A stretch of DNA of 61,197 nt from positions 1-61,197 of the forward strand of contig JARLGT010000111.1 in assembly GCA_031292615.1 (NCBI GenBank), read 5' to 3'. The notes under the pieces were generated by a model that worked only from the letters and a program-made list of their open reading frames with translations, did no database searches and was not told where the DNA came from. A program made the translations under genes and the position numbers. The stretch comes from Coriobacteriia bacterium (GTDB taxonomy: Bacteria > Actinomycetota > Coriobacteriia > Anaerosomatales > JAAXUF01). This document shows, piece after piece, positions 7,548 through 17,211 of this stretch; within the stretch, counting starts at the first letter, position 1; the number at the start of each line of letters is the position of its first letter.

Positions 7548-10504
7548 TGGCCGAAGTCAGTCGGTTGTTCCGCAGGCAAGCTAGCCAAATGACCGCTCAC
7601 GGGTTGTTAGCTGACTTCGGCCGGTTGAGCGAGGCCGGGGTCAGCTTCACGTACAGAGAAGGTGATTTGTTCGTCAGCGCGTTCACGGCCGCGATTCAGG
7701 GTGCGCAGGCCGGGTCGTACCTCGAAGACAAGGGCACTGCACTCATGCTGGCGCGCACTCTAGAGGAGTTCGTGACTCACCCGGCACTCACAGTCTCACC
7801 TCTGACAGCATCCCTTGCCGCCGGCACGATGTACTGGCTCGCTGATCACAGCGCGAACGCCTGCGTCGTGGGACGGCAAGTCACCGGCCCGGCCCATTCG
7901 GAAGGCGTTGCGCCACCGGTGCTACTCCTGCACGACCTGCTGACGCGCAACCCAGAATTGCTCAGCAGGAGCGACGGCATAACGGTGGCGCTACGCGATT
8001 ATCTCTTGGGTGGGGGAGCCGAGAACATCGCAGCCGCCCTGCGGGCCAGCCGTGATGCCAAGCGAGAGTCCCTCAAGTCGGGCGACCCATCTAGCTATGT
8101 GGCCTCCGTGATGATGGCGAGCGTTCTTGAGGCGCTGAAGCGTTCGAGTTTGTGGGCTTTCGTGGACAGCGACTACACGTCGGCGGGTCACGAGGCATGG
8201 GCTGACTACTGCCGCGCTCAACTCGATGCTGGGCGCCCGCTGATTGACCTGTGGCCCTCCCAGCAACGCGCTGTCGAGGCAGGACTCCTTGATGGCAAGT
8301 CGAGTCTCGTGCTGCAAATGCCGACGAGCGCGGGCAAGACCCGTGTGGCCGAGCTCGCGATCTGGAACGATCTGAAGAGCGATTCCTCGGCCAAAGCTTT
8401 GTACGTCGCCCCCTTCCGAGCGCTCGTTGGGGAGGTCGAACAGGAAATCGGTGCGAGACTCTCCGCACTCGGGATTCCTGTGGCTTCACTTTATGGGGGA
8501 TCCGAGGCGAACGAGCTTGATGTCTTGCTTACGAGCTCGGCACGGCTCGTGGTCGCAACGCCCGAAAAGGCCGCAGCTGTCGCGCGCGGCGGAGCGCTTC
8601 CCATGGAACGATTCTCTCTCGTTGTACTGGACGAGGGCCACCTACTCGACAGTCTCAGCCGCGGTGCTCGGTACGAGTTTCAGCTCGCGGGCCTCCTGCG
8701 GGCCGTTGGTGGCGAGCAGCGCACGCTATTCCTATCCGCGGTTCTTCCGAATGCGGATGTCATCGCCGGATGGCTAGCGGGAGGTGCCGATGCCCTGGCC
8801 AAGTCGGGTTGGTCCCCGAGCCAGACCCGGGTCTGGTCCCTGACCTGGTCGAAGGATAGGGACGCCAGGCTTGACCGATGGGTGAACGGCAAGCCCAGTA
8901 GCCTCTTTGTACCGCGGTTCTTCGGGTATCGGGACGCTGGGACAAGGGGCGGCGTGCCGTCACGCGAGGCGTTGGAGGTCGCAGTCGCGACCGGTGTAAG
9001 GTTCGCACACCGGGGACCCGTGCTCGTGTATACGAACCGTCCGGATTGGGCCGAGTCGGGGTCAAGGAAATTCGTTGACGCTGTGAAGGCGAAGAGGATC
9101 AGTACCGAGGCCCTGGTTGATGATGCGAACAGGGATAGCCTCGAGGCGCTGGCGGAGTATGCCGAGATGATTCTTGGTGGGGAAGCGCCGCTTGCCGCTG
9201 CTATTCGACACGGTGTCGCATACCACCATGGGCGGCTGCCCCAACCCCTTAGGCTTGCCATCGAGCACGCGTATCGGCAGAGACAGTTGAGGCTGTTGAT
9301 TGTCACAAGCACCCTGGCCCAAGGCGTGAACTTGCCAGCCAAGGCAGTGATTGTGCATTCCCTTCCAATTTCCGCGGCTGCAGTCAGGGATTTCTGGAAT
9401 CTTGCGGGCAGGGCTGGGCGCGGCATGGAAGACACCGTCGGCGACGTCGTGGTGCTAACACTCACCTCGGCTGCGGAGCGCAGGCTCCCGAGAATGCTCA
9501 ACAAGGCGAATATCGAACCGGTCCACAGCGTCGTTCTTAGCCTGGTGACACACCTCCTTGAGATCGGGGGCGATGTATCGGCCAGTACGCTGGCTGTGCT
9601 GTTGGAACAAAGCCCAGAGTGGCTGGACACAGTACAGGCCGTTGACTCTGCTCTGCTCGAATACTGCGCTGAGGACTGGGAAACCAGAGTCGCAGGCGAA
9701 CTCGACGAGTTCGTGTCGAGCCTATTCGCCGCCCACGAGTCGGCGAATCAACCCGAGGCGAGCGAGGCGCTTCAGGCCTTTTGTAGGAGCCGTAAACTGT
9801 CGGTCGTGGCGAGAGTCGATTCTGGTGTCGCGCAGAAGATTGTAAGAATGGGTTTGTCCGTCGGTTCAGGGCTCTCAATAGTCGACGCGGGACCCGACCT
9901 TCTCGACTTGGCGGAACACGAACCGGAGGCGAGTGAGTCAGCTCTGACGAAGCTGCTGGAGACGCTGCCGGACGTAGCCGAGTGGACAGACGACAACCGC
10001 CCACTGGTCGCCTCGATTGCTTGGACCTGGATGAGTACCGGCAGCTATAAGGCGGTGTACGACCTGGACCAGAGCTTCTTTCGCCAGGACGTCGGCCATG
10101 CGGTCGAGTACATCACGAACACGGTCGGCTACCGTCTTGCTTGGGTGTTGAGCGGCGCCCTCGTATCGCTCGAAGATGCAGACGGTTCAATGGCGCATGT
10201 ACCTGATTGGATTCGCTCGCTGCCCGCGATGTTGTTCTACGGGGTGAACTCCCGCGCTCTTGTCTGGGCGATGTCGCTGGGTCTGTCTGACAGGCGGGTT
10301 GCAGAAGATGTTCTCGGCCAGTACTCCGCTGGCGTTGGGCGCGGGCCGCAGACGTTTCGGGAGCTGGCCGACTGGATCCTTGGCAATCAAGAGGCGATCA
10401 TCGCCGCCGTTACTGACAACTGGCCAAGCTACTTTGGTTGGGCCCTGTCCGGTGCACTGAAGCGCTACGCGACACTTCGCATTGGCGACAGCGTCGAATG
10501 GTAG
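7547..10504 (+). CDS. hamB: Hachiman defence helicase HamB (SF2)
   Basis: A 985-residue superfamily 2 helicase. About 230 residues of helical N-terminal region precede a Q-like segment (WPSQQRAVEAGLLDG), motif I MPTSAGKTRVAEL (Lys264), motif Ia APFRALVGEV, motif II DEGH (362-365), motif III FLSAVLPN, and motif VI NLAGRAGRG near residue 617, the Ski2-like form. About 350 C-terminal residues follow. HamB forms a complex with HamA and scans DNA. Translational coupling to hamA (TGATG) supports a stoichiometric pair. Codon use is less GC-biased than in flanking genes (it even has TTA Leu codons), consistent with horizontal acquisition. Generic DEAD-box defence helicases are the alternative, but the DUF1837 partner argues for Hachiman. 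Confidence 0.85.
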   Translation: MAEVSRLFRRQASQMTAHGLLADFGRLSEAGVSFTYREGDLFVSAFTAAIQGAQAGSYLEDKGTALMLARTLEEFVTHPALTVSPLTASLAAGTMYWLADHSANACVVGRQVTGPAHSEGVAPPVLLLHDLLTRNPELLSRSDGITVALRDYLLGGGAENIAAALRASRDAKRESLKSGDPSSYVASVMMASVLEALKRSSLWAFVDSDYTSAGHEAWADYCRAQLDAGRPLIDLWPSQQRAVEAGLLDGKSSLVLQMPTSAGKTRVAELAIWNDLKSDSSAKALYVAPFRALVGEVEQEIGARLSALGIPVASLYGGSEANELDVLLTSSARLVVATPEKAAAVARGGALPMERFSLVVLDEGHLLDSLSRGARYEFQLAGLLRAVGGEQRTLFLSAVLPNADVIAGWLAGGADALAKSGWSPSQTRVWSLTWSKDRDARLDRWVNGKPSSLFVPRFFGYRDAGTRGGVPSREALEVAVATGVRFAHRGPVLVYTNRPDWAESGSRKFVDAVKAKRISTEALVDDANRDSLEALAEYAEMILGGEAPLAAAIRHGVAYHHGRLPQPLRLAIEHAYRQRQLRLLIVTSTLAQGVNLPAKAVIVHSLPISAAAVRDFWNLAGRAGRGMEDTVGDVVVLTLTSAAERRLPRMLNKANIEPVHSVVLSLVTHLLEIGGDVSASTLAVLLEQSPEWLDTVQAVDSALLEYCAEDWETRVAGELDEFVSSLFAAHESANQPEASEALQAFCRSRKLSVVARVDSGVAQKIVRMGLSVGSGLSIVDAGPDLLDLAEHEPEASESALTKLLETLPDVAEWTDDNRPLVASIAWTWMSTGSYKAVYDLDQSFFRQDVGHAVEYITNTVGYRLAWVLSGALVSLEDADGSMAHVPDWIRSLPAMLFYGVNSRALVWAMSLGLSDRRVAEDVLGQYSAGVGRGPQTFRELADWILGNQEAIIAAVTDNWPSYFGWALSGALKRYATLRIGDSVEW

Positions 10505-10563
10505 TGACAAGCAGTCTGCGATAATGCCCTTGTCCCTCGCCTCCGCACTGAAAGGCTTCTCCC

Positions 10564-11907
10564 ATGATCCCTCGCTACTCCCGCCCGGAAATGGCCCGCA
10601 TCTGGGAGCTCGAGAACAAGTTCGCGATCTGGCGCGACATCGAGGTGCTCGCGTGCGAGGCGCAGGCCGACCTCGGCGAGGTGGGCATCACTCGCGCTGA
10701 GGCCGCGCACATCCGCGACACGGCCGCCTTCGAGGTCTCGCGCATCGACGACATCGAGCGCATCACCAACCACGACGTCATCGCGTTCCTCACCAACATG
10801 GCCGAGCACATCGACGCCGGCCTGCCCGAGGACGCTCCCAAGCCCAGCCGCTGGGTGCACTACGGCATGACCTCGAGCGACCTCGGCGACACGGCGCTCT
10901 GCTTCCAGATGACGCAGGCGTTCGACATCCTGATCGCCGACGTCCGCCGCCTCGGCGCGATCTGCAAGCGCCGCTCGCTGGAGACGCGCGACATGCTCTG
11001 CGTCGGCCGCACGCACGGCATCCACGCCGAGCCGATGACGATGGGCATGAAGTTCGGCCGCTGGGCGTTCTCGATGAAGCGCGCCGAGACCCGGCTGCTC
11101 GTCGCCCGCGGCCAGATCGCCGTCGGCGCCATCAGCGGCGCCGTTGGTAGCTACAGCAACATCGACCCGGCCGTCGAGGAGTACGTCTGCAAGAAGCTCG
11201 GCCTGACCCCCGAGCCGCTCTCGACGCAGGTCATCCCGCGCGACCGCCACGCGCAGTGCCTCGCAGCCATGGCTGTCGTCGCCGCCGAGGCCGAGGAGAT
11301 CGCAACCGAGGTCCGCGCACTGCAGAAGAGCGACACCCTCGAAGCCGAGGAGCCGTTCGCCAAGGGCCAGAAGGGGTCCTCGGCGATGCCGCACAAGCGC
11401 AACCCCATCACCGCCGAACGCGTGTGCGGCCTGGCGCGCGTCATCAAGGCCAACGCGCAGGTGGGCTTCGACAACGTCGCACTCTGGCACGAGCGCGACA
11501 TCAGCCACAGCTCGGCCGAGCGAGTCGTGCTCGCCGACTCGACGATCGCGCTCGACTACATCCTCGGCAAGCTCGAGTGGATCCTCGACGGACTGGTCCT
11601 CTATCCCGAGAAGATGAAGGCCAACCTCGAGGAGACGCGTGGCCTGATCTACTCCAGCCGCGTGCTGCTCTACCTGGTCGATGGCGGCATCACCCGCGAG
11701 GATGCCTACGCGATCGTGCAGGCCAACGCGATGGTGGTCTGGGACGACATCCAGCAGGCCCGCAAGGGACCGACCTACCGGCAGCTGCTTGAAGCCGACT
11801 CCGACTGCACGCTCACGAGCGCGCAGCTCGACGAGGTCTTCGACCCCTGGGCGTTCCTGAGCCGAGTGGGCGTGCTGTTCGAGCGGGTCGAGGCGCTGGA
11901 GTTCTAG
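10564..11907 (+). CDS. purB: Adenylosuccinate lyase
   Basis: PurB removes fumarate from SAICAR and from adenylosuccinate in purine synthesis. The 447-residue protein shows the superfamily signature SSAMPHKRNP (about residues 271-280, with the catalytic serine loop), TSSDLGDTA near residue 101 and GRTHGIHAEPMTMG near residue 145 with the catalytic histidine. Length is normal for the short bacterial form. It stands alone, 59 bases after hamB; a GATAAT hexamer at about 10520 may be its -10. The return to very high GC3 here marks the end of the defence cassette. Confidence 0.96.
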   Translation: MIPRYSRPEMARIWELENKFAIWRDIEVLACEAQADLGEVGITRAEAAHIRDTAAFEVSRIDDIERITNHDVIAFLTNMAEHIDAGLPEDAPKPSRWVHYGMTSSDLGDTALCFQMTQAFDILIADVRRLGAICKRRSLETRDMLCVGRTHGIHAEPMTMGMKFGRWAFSMKRAETRLLVARGQIAVGAISGAVGSYSNIDPAVEEYVCKKLGLTPEPLSTQVIPRDRHAQCLAAMAVVAAEAEEIATEVRALQKSDTLEAEEPFAKGQKGSSAMPHKRNPITAERVCGLARVIKANAQVGFDNVALWHERDISHSSAERVVLADSTIALDYILGKLEWILDGLVLYPEKMKANLEETRGLIYSSRVLLYLVDGGITREDAYAIVQANAMVVWDDIQQARKGPTYRQLLEADSDCTLTSAQLDEVFDPWAFLSRVGVLFERVEALEF

Positions 11908-11998
11908 CACCGCCCTGCCCCTCCCCATGCATTCTGAGAGCGCTGCGTAGTACTATATGCGCCGTGGGCGTTCTGTGAACAACTCTTAAGGAGAGCCA

Positions 11999-14014
11999 GT
12001 GAAAGCTCCGACGAGCGCGCGAACGCTGCGCACCGCCTGTATCGCCACACTCTTGGCCATGATCGTGTTGCTCGGCGGGTTTGCGAGCGCCTCGGCTTAC
12101 GCGGCCACCGTCCAGGGCAACGTATTCTCTTCGTCTGAGGGTCAGGGCATTCCGTATGCCGAGGTTGAGATCTGGCGCCAGGACGCTGGCACGTGGGGAG
12201 TCGAAGACCTGGCCACCTGCGATGCCGACGGCGCGTGGAGCTACGACACCACCGATACGTCGCCCGTGCGCGTTCGTGCCTACGACCCCACCGCCGGGCA
12301 CAAGCCGGCGTGGTTCGGCGGGACGTCGGTTCAGAGCGCAACGGATGTCATCCCCAGCGACACGCCCGACGACACCAACATGACGCTGCCGTTCGTCAAG
12401 GGCGGCACGCTGGGCGGCTGGGCTGGCGACTCCAACAGCGGCTATCCGATCGACAAGATTCGCGTGACCGCATGGCTTGTCGGCGTGACGAATCCTGTCG
12501 TGCACCAGACCACCACCGCTGACGATGGCGTGTTCAGCCTGCCCAACCTGCCGGCGGGCAGCTACATCGTGCGCTTCGACGACCCCACGCTCACTTGGGA
12601 CACCCAGTACGCGTTCTTCGCTGATGTTCAGGCTGACGCCACTCCGTTCGAGATCGACGGCCCGGGCAGTTACTTCTGCGACGGCTTTCTCTCGCGCCAC
12701 GTGAGCGCGCTGACCCTCACACCCACGGCCGCGTCGTCGGATAGCACGCTGTCCCCGGCGGTCGGCGGCACCATCACGCTCGAGACCACATGCACCGACG
12801 CCAACCTTGGCGGCGCACTGCGCAGTGGGATGCCGGTGCAGCTCTACGCCTCGCCGGACGGCGCCGCGTGGACACCGCAAGCGAATCCGGTGACAAGCCC
12901 ATCCGTGGGCCGCTACCGCACGTCGATCGCTATCACGTCAGTTGGCAAGATCTACTACAAGTTCGCGGTACCCGCCGCCGACTATCGGGCCTACGTGGAG
13001 TCCGACCCGTGCTTGGTCATCAGGCGCGGTCCGACCTACTGGTCGACTGACCTCTCGGTGGTTCCCGGACAGCCCACGAACCCGGGGCCCGGTGATGCCA
13101 CGGCCATCACGGCCAAGCTGGTCACGGGCGACGGCGCTCCAGCGGCCGGCCGAGTGGTTCGCGTGCAGGCGAGCCCGTGGAACGGCTGATTGTGGGACGC
13201 CGGGTTCGTTTACAGATATATGGGCGGCGGCGTCTACCGCGCCGATCTCACGCCGGCGCGCTCGCTGAGCTACCGGTTCGTGACGGTTGGCACGCGCGCG
13301 GAGCCCGCGGTGACCTCATCTGAGTTGTTCGTGCCGTGCGCTGGCGTCTACAACCTGTGGACCGACTACGGTGCCGGGCCTCACTTCATCGTCAACTGGT
13401 ACGAGAACTACGGCCATTCCAGTACGGCGAGCGCCTACTCGACCCAGATCAGCACCACGGACACTCCCACGGTCTACGTGCTCACGTCGCCTGATGGAGT
13501 GAATTTCACCAGGGCCAACCTGCCCATCGTCCGCTCCGTGATCACGGCCCCGGGCGGCCATCCGGCCGTCAAGTATACGGCGCAGATCCCCAGCGTAACT
13601 GCGCTTCGCTTCTATAGCTTTGTGATGGCCAGCAACGGCACGACCGGCGTCTGCGAGCCGACCTTCGTCGGCCCCAACGCATGGCTCGGCGCCATCACGG
13701 CAAAGGCGACCGTCTCGGCGAGCCGCGCGTTTACGGTGTCCGGCTCGATCAAGCCGCATATCGCCGCGGGCTACAAGACCGTGACGCTGCGCTGCGTGCG
13801 CTCGGGTAGCTCGAAGACCAAGTTCTTCACGGCGATGGTCTATGACTCGGGCGCATTCAGCGTCTACCGGGCCTCCATCAAGCTGCCCAGAGGCACGTGG
13901 CGCATCTACCCGCACGTGGCGTCCGGCTCCAAGTACGGTGGGGTGGTGGGCGGTTGGGCGAACGCGTGGGGCGATTCGCAACAGCTGATCTTCAAGAAGG
14001 TGGTCGTCCGATGA
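11999..14014 (+). pseudogene. Secreted carboxypeptidase-regulatory-like protein interrupted by an in-frame TGA
   Basis: A GTG start at 11999 behind TAAGGAGAG encodes a signal peptide ending SAYAA and two carboxypeptidase-regulatory-like (prealbumin-type) beta domains, e.g. GYPIDKIRVTAWLVG then LPNLPAGSYIVRF. The frame stops at TGA 13187-13189 after VQASPWNG and continues in the same frame, with no base shift, for another 274 residues to 14014. The alignable next gene runs through this point without a stop (VQMSSDGVNW). So it is one gene of about 671 codons with a nonsense codon, or an assembly error. The stop overlaps the next start (ATGA), showing an operon of two paralogues. Confidence 0.75.
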
Positions 14015-15342
14015 AGAAGACCTCGCTCAAAGCGCTTCTACTCACTGCGCTCGTCGCCGCGTTCGTGCTTGCGGGCGCGACCGGCGCGTATGCCGCGACC
14101 ATCCGCGGGCTCGTGCGCGACGGCTACTTCAGCACGCCGCTGTCCGGCATCCAAGTCACGCTCGTAGAGGCGGCCAACGCTGACTCGGTGGTGTCGTCCA
14201 CCACAACCGGGCCCGACGGCCGCTACCAGTTCTCCAGCGTCGCGGACTCGACGTACTATTTGTACTTCTCAGACCCCAACGGCGCCTACTGGCCCATGTG
14301 GTTCGACGCTGAGGAAACCTTCGACATGGCCGACCCCATCGACGTCTCGGGCTCGGATGTCTTTCTGGCCAACGCCGATCTCTCGGGCGTCCACGTCAAG
14401 ATCCAGTCGCGGCTCTCGACGGCCACGGTGAGTGCCGACAGCTCCGACGTGCCTCTTCTCGGCGATGCAGTGACGATCGACACGACCGCCACCGACGTGC
14501 TCTGGGGAGACACGAACGCAGGCCAACGCGTGGTGGTGCAGACGTCGTCCAACCGCATCACTTGGACGACGATCGGTCCCGCAGACGACTACGGCGACGG
14601 CACCTACCACTACGGATTCACGCCCACCACCACCGACGTTCGCTACATCCGCTTCGCAATCGGCGAGGCGTCCGACTCGGTTGCGACCACCTCGCCGAGC
14701 GTGCGCATCGCGCCTCGGATGTGGCCGACTCGCTGGGAGGGTGCGACGCTCGATGGTACGAGCACCGCAAGCCTTGTCGCCCCCGTGGGCGCGCCCGTGC
14801 GCATCCGCGCGCGGCTGTTCGACCAGAACGAGGCGCCCATGACCGGCGCGAACGTGATCGTGCAGATGTCCTCGGACGGCGTGAACTGGCACGATGGGCC
14901 AGCTGCCAGCGCGGCGGCGACCCTCACCGGCCAGTACGAGACTACCGGAATCGCAGGGTTGTGGAGCTTCTACCGCTTCTACTACCAGGGCGTCGGCTAC
15001 AACCAGCCCAAGGCGTCCGGAGCGGTGACGATCACGTCGCCGTGGCACCTGATCGCGACCGCGCCAACACGCCTCAAGGCGAACAAGAAGACCTTCATCC
15101 AAGGCAGCGTCACACCGGTGCTTCCGGCCGGCGTGCGGCCGCTCGTCACGGTCCAGTGGCACGTCCGCGGCAAGTGGCGCACCTACAAGACGTACTGGCC
15201 GACGACATCGGTGGGTCAGGCGACGTTCTTCTACAAGCGACTTGCCTTCCCCAAGGGCGACTTTCGCTGGAAGGTGTCGCTGCCGGGAGACGCGTACCGT
15301 TTCGCGACGTCGACCGTCTACGCACCGATCAAGGTTCGATGA
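14011..15342 (+). CDS. Secreted carboxypeptidase-regulatory-like repeat protein
   Basis: A 443-residue secreted protein with signal peptide MKKTSLKALLLTALVAAF through GAYA, then a Cna-B/carboxypeptidase-regulatory-like domain (TIRGLVRDGYFSTPLSGIQV with GPDGRYQFSSV), then two Ig-like domains of about 110 residues and a basic C-terminal beta-domain (QWHVRGKWRTYKTYWP). It is a clear paralogue of the interrupted gene before it and overlaps it by four bases. Such domains usually act as structural or adhesive modules outside the cell. No enzyme motif is visible. Confidence 0.75.
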   Translation: MKKTSLKALLLTALVAAFVLAGATGAYAATIRGLVRDGYFSTPLSGIQVTLVEAANADSVVSSTTTGPDGRYQFSSVADSTYYLYFSDPNGAYWPMWFDAEETFDMADPIDVSGSDVFLANADLSGVHVKIQSRLSTATVSADSSDVPLLGDAVTIDTTATDVLWGDTNAGQRVVVQTSSNRITWTTIGPADDYGDGTYHYGFTPTTTDVRYIRFAIGEASDSVATTSPSVRIAPRMWPTRWEGATLDGTSTASLVAPVGAPVRIRARLFDQNEAPMTGANVIVQMSSDGVNWHDGPAASAAATLTGQYETTGIAGLWSFYRFYYQGVGYNQPKASGAVTITSPWHLIATAPTRLKANKKTFIQGSVTPVLPAGVRPLVTVQWHVRGKWRTYKTYWPTTSVGQATFFYKRLAFPKGDFRWKVSLPGDAYRFATSTVYAPIKVR

Positions 15343-15360
15343 CGTAGACGCCGCGGCGCC

Positions 15361-15834
15361 TTACTCGTCGTCCTCCATGCGCTCGACCCACTTCGCACGC
15401 CACTTCGGCGCGTCGTAGACCGGTGCGAAGTAGGCGTCGTTGCGCACGATCTTGCCGCCGCGCGTCTCGGCGGTCATGACGATGTACCAGTCGCTGCCGT
15501 CGGGGTAGCGCGTGAGCACGGCGCCGTTTGCTTTGTTGCCGGAGCCCTCGGTCTTGACCATCGTGAACATCGGCGTCATCAGGTAGTGCTCCTCGGAGTT
15601 CTCCGTGATGCGCGCGCTCTCCATGTGCGTGCCGAGCGAACCACCCGGGTAGTTCGTCATGATCGCGATCATGTTCTTCAGTCCGCGGACTCGCTCGCGG
15701 GACTGCGGCCACTCGGCGACGACGTTCTCGTCCAAGACCTCGGCGGCATCGCTGAAGTTGCCGGTCTGGATCATCTTGAGCCACCGGGTCATGAGTTCCT
15801 TGGCGCTGGGTTCGTGCCCCGCCGAGTCCGTCAT
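15361..15834 (-). CDS. SnoaL/NTF2-like family protein
   Basis: A 157-residue protein with the alpha+beta cone fold pattern of the SnoaL/NTF2-like superfamily: an N-terminal helix (KELMTRWLKMIQTGNFSDAAEVLDENVV), then RERVRGLKNMIAIM, then strand-rich sequence ending YFAPVYDAPKW. Family members range from isomerases to non-catalytic binding proteins, so no reaction is assigned. Its start overlaps the stop of the gene upstream (ATGA), forming a two-gene operon. Confidence 0.65.
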   Translation of the reverse strand: MTDSAGHEPSAKELMTRWLKMIQTGNFSDAAEVLDENVVAEWPQSRERVRGLKNMIAIMTNYPGGSLGTHMESARITENSEEHYLMTPMFTMVKTEGSGNKANGAVLTRYPDGSDWYIVMTAETRGGKIVRNDAYFAPVYDAPKWRAKWVERMEDDE

Positions 15835-16337
15835 CGCTTGCCTCCCTTGAGCGGCGGCGCGTCGGCCGCCTGAAGCATATTCGCGTACTCCTCGCTCACG
15901 TACTTGTTCAGCGACGCCATCTCGTGCGCCGAGAACACCCGGCGCTTGAGCAGCCCGACCGCGACGTCGTGGGCCTCGAGCAGCGCCGCGAGCGCCGTCT
16001 TGCGAACCGGCTCGGGCACCTCAGTCTCCTCGGCAGCCTGCTTGTACCCTCCGTGGCCGAGGTAGGCGATCACCAGCGCCTGAAGCTCGGGCGCCGGCAG
16101 CCAGGTCGAGAGCTCGGGCAGCAGCCGCTCGTACGCCGACGAGCTCACCTCGCCGAACACCCCGTACTCGTGAGCGATGAAGATGCACAGTCGGTTGGCC
16201 GCGAGCTCGAAGTAGACGGCGCGACCGGCGTCACGGCCCTGGCGGTCGTGCGCCTTCTTCTGGATGAAGAGGCCGACCAGCAGCCAGCCGATCACGCCGA
16301 CGATCGCACCAGAGATGCCGATGAGGAACTGCGTCAC
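15831..16337 (-). CDS. Membrane-anchored protein of unknown function
   Basis: The GTG at 16337 is preferred because GGAGGG lies seven bases before it; starts further upstream lack such a site. The product (168 residues) begins with one membrane helix (FLIGISGAIVGVIGWLLVGLFI) and continues as a soluble, mainly helical region containing YFELAANRLCIFIAHEYG and KRRVFSAHEMASLNKYVSEEY. I do not recognise the family. The four-base overlap with the downstream SnoaL-like gene suggests they work together. Confidence 0.6.
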   Translation of the reverse strand: MTQFLIGISGAIVGVIGWLLVGLFIQKKAHDRQGRDAGRAVYFELAANRLCIFIAHEYGVFGEVSSSAYERLLPELSTWLPAPELQALVIAYLGHGGYKQAAEETEVPEPVRKTALAALLEAHDVAVGLLKRRVFSAHEMASLNKYVSEEYANMLQAADAPPLKGGKR

Positions 16338-16585
16338 TGCCGCACCCTCCATGCCTCGCGCCGCATCGCGGCGCCCCACAGGCTACCTTCCCTGACGGCG
16401 GCGGCCATACGCGCGAGGCGGGCGCTGCGCGGCCGAACCGCAACGGCCGCCGTGACCCACATCAGTCGGCCACCAGTGTTGGAGTCGCCTCACGTTAAGT
16501 TCATCCCGACGTCACATTGCTCTCATCGCCCGCTCACGACGCAGCGCCAGACTGTGAGGCAGCCGGTCTTCCACGGAGGTGTCTC

Positions 16586-16903
16586 ATGCAAGCACCCACG
16601 ATCCTGCGATATGCCGTGTCGACCAGCCGGACCGGACGCGTGCTAGTTCTGATGAGTCGCAATGGAGTCGTCGACGTGGTTCTCGTCTCGGACCGCACGA
16701 CTCCCAGAGACTGGACCGAGCTGCTGGCGGCGAGATTCCCCGATACGCGATTCATCCTCGACGACGGAGAGCGCGGCTCGTGGGCAGCGGCCGTGGTCGC
16801 TCGGCTCGATGGCGCACAGGACAACCTGGTCGTCCCAATCGATCTCGCGTGGCGGTCGCTGCCTGCGGCCGCGCATTTTTCGTCCGCAGGCGCGGTAAGG
16901 TAG
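16586..16903 (+). CDS. Orphan N-terminal domain of an Ada/OGT-type methyltransferase
   Basis: The ATG at 16586 follows GGAGG. The 105-residue product matches the pattern of the ribonuclease-H-like N-terminal domain of O6-alkylguanine-DNA methyltransferases: LRYAVSTSRTGRVLVLMSRNGV, then RDWTELLAARFPDT, and a final strand PIDLAW at the point where the catalytic domain would begin. That catalytic domain, with its PCHR cysteine motif, is absent: the frame ends eleven residues later. It is either a decayed repair gene or a stand-alone domain with another role. A VF530-type DNA-binding gene follows. Confidence 0.55.
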   Translation: MQAPTILRYAVSTSRTGRVLVLMSRNGVVDVVLVSDRTTPRDWTELLAARFPDTRFILDDGERGSWAAAVVARLDGAQDNLVVPIDLAWRSLPAAAHFSSAGAVR

Positions 16904-16933
16904 TGGCGACACCCATCGAATGAGGATGCCGAC

Positions 16934-17167
16934 ATGACCGATGCACCATCCAACGACCCCCTGCACGGAGTCACGCTCGAGACCATCCTGCGTAAGCTCG
17001 TGCACAAGTACGGGTGGGACGGGCTGGCCAAGCGAGTCAACATCAACTGCTTCAAGAGCGACCCGAGCATCAACTCCTCGCTGAAGTTCCTGCGCAAGAC
17101 GCCCTGGGCGCGCAAGGAAGTCGAGGACCTCTACGTCAACTCCAAGTTCTGGACCCGCGACGAGTAG
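16934..17167 (+). CDS. VF530-family DNA-binding protein
   Basis: A 77-residue protein matching the VF530 family almost end to end: [58 protein letters not shown]. Members are small helical proteins thought to bind DNA; their cellular role is not settled. The start (ATG at 16934) has GAGGATG before it. It lies 30 bases after the orphan methyltransferase domain, possibly in one transcript. Confidence 0.9.
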   Translation: MTDAPSNDPLHGVTLETILRKLVHKYGWDGLAKRVNINCFKSDPSINSSLKFLRKTPWARKEVEDLYVNSKFWTRDE

Positions 17168-17211
17168 CCCCATCCTCGCGAGACTCATGACCCGTGGCGC
17201 ACAATACGAGC

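Noticed and set aside
10465-11928. Long open frame (487 codons) antisense to purB
   Set aside because: The plus strand encodes a complete adenylosuccinate lyase; the antisense frame results from the high GC third-position bias and its product is low-complexity with no known motif.
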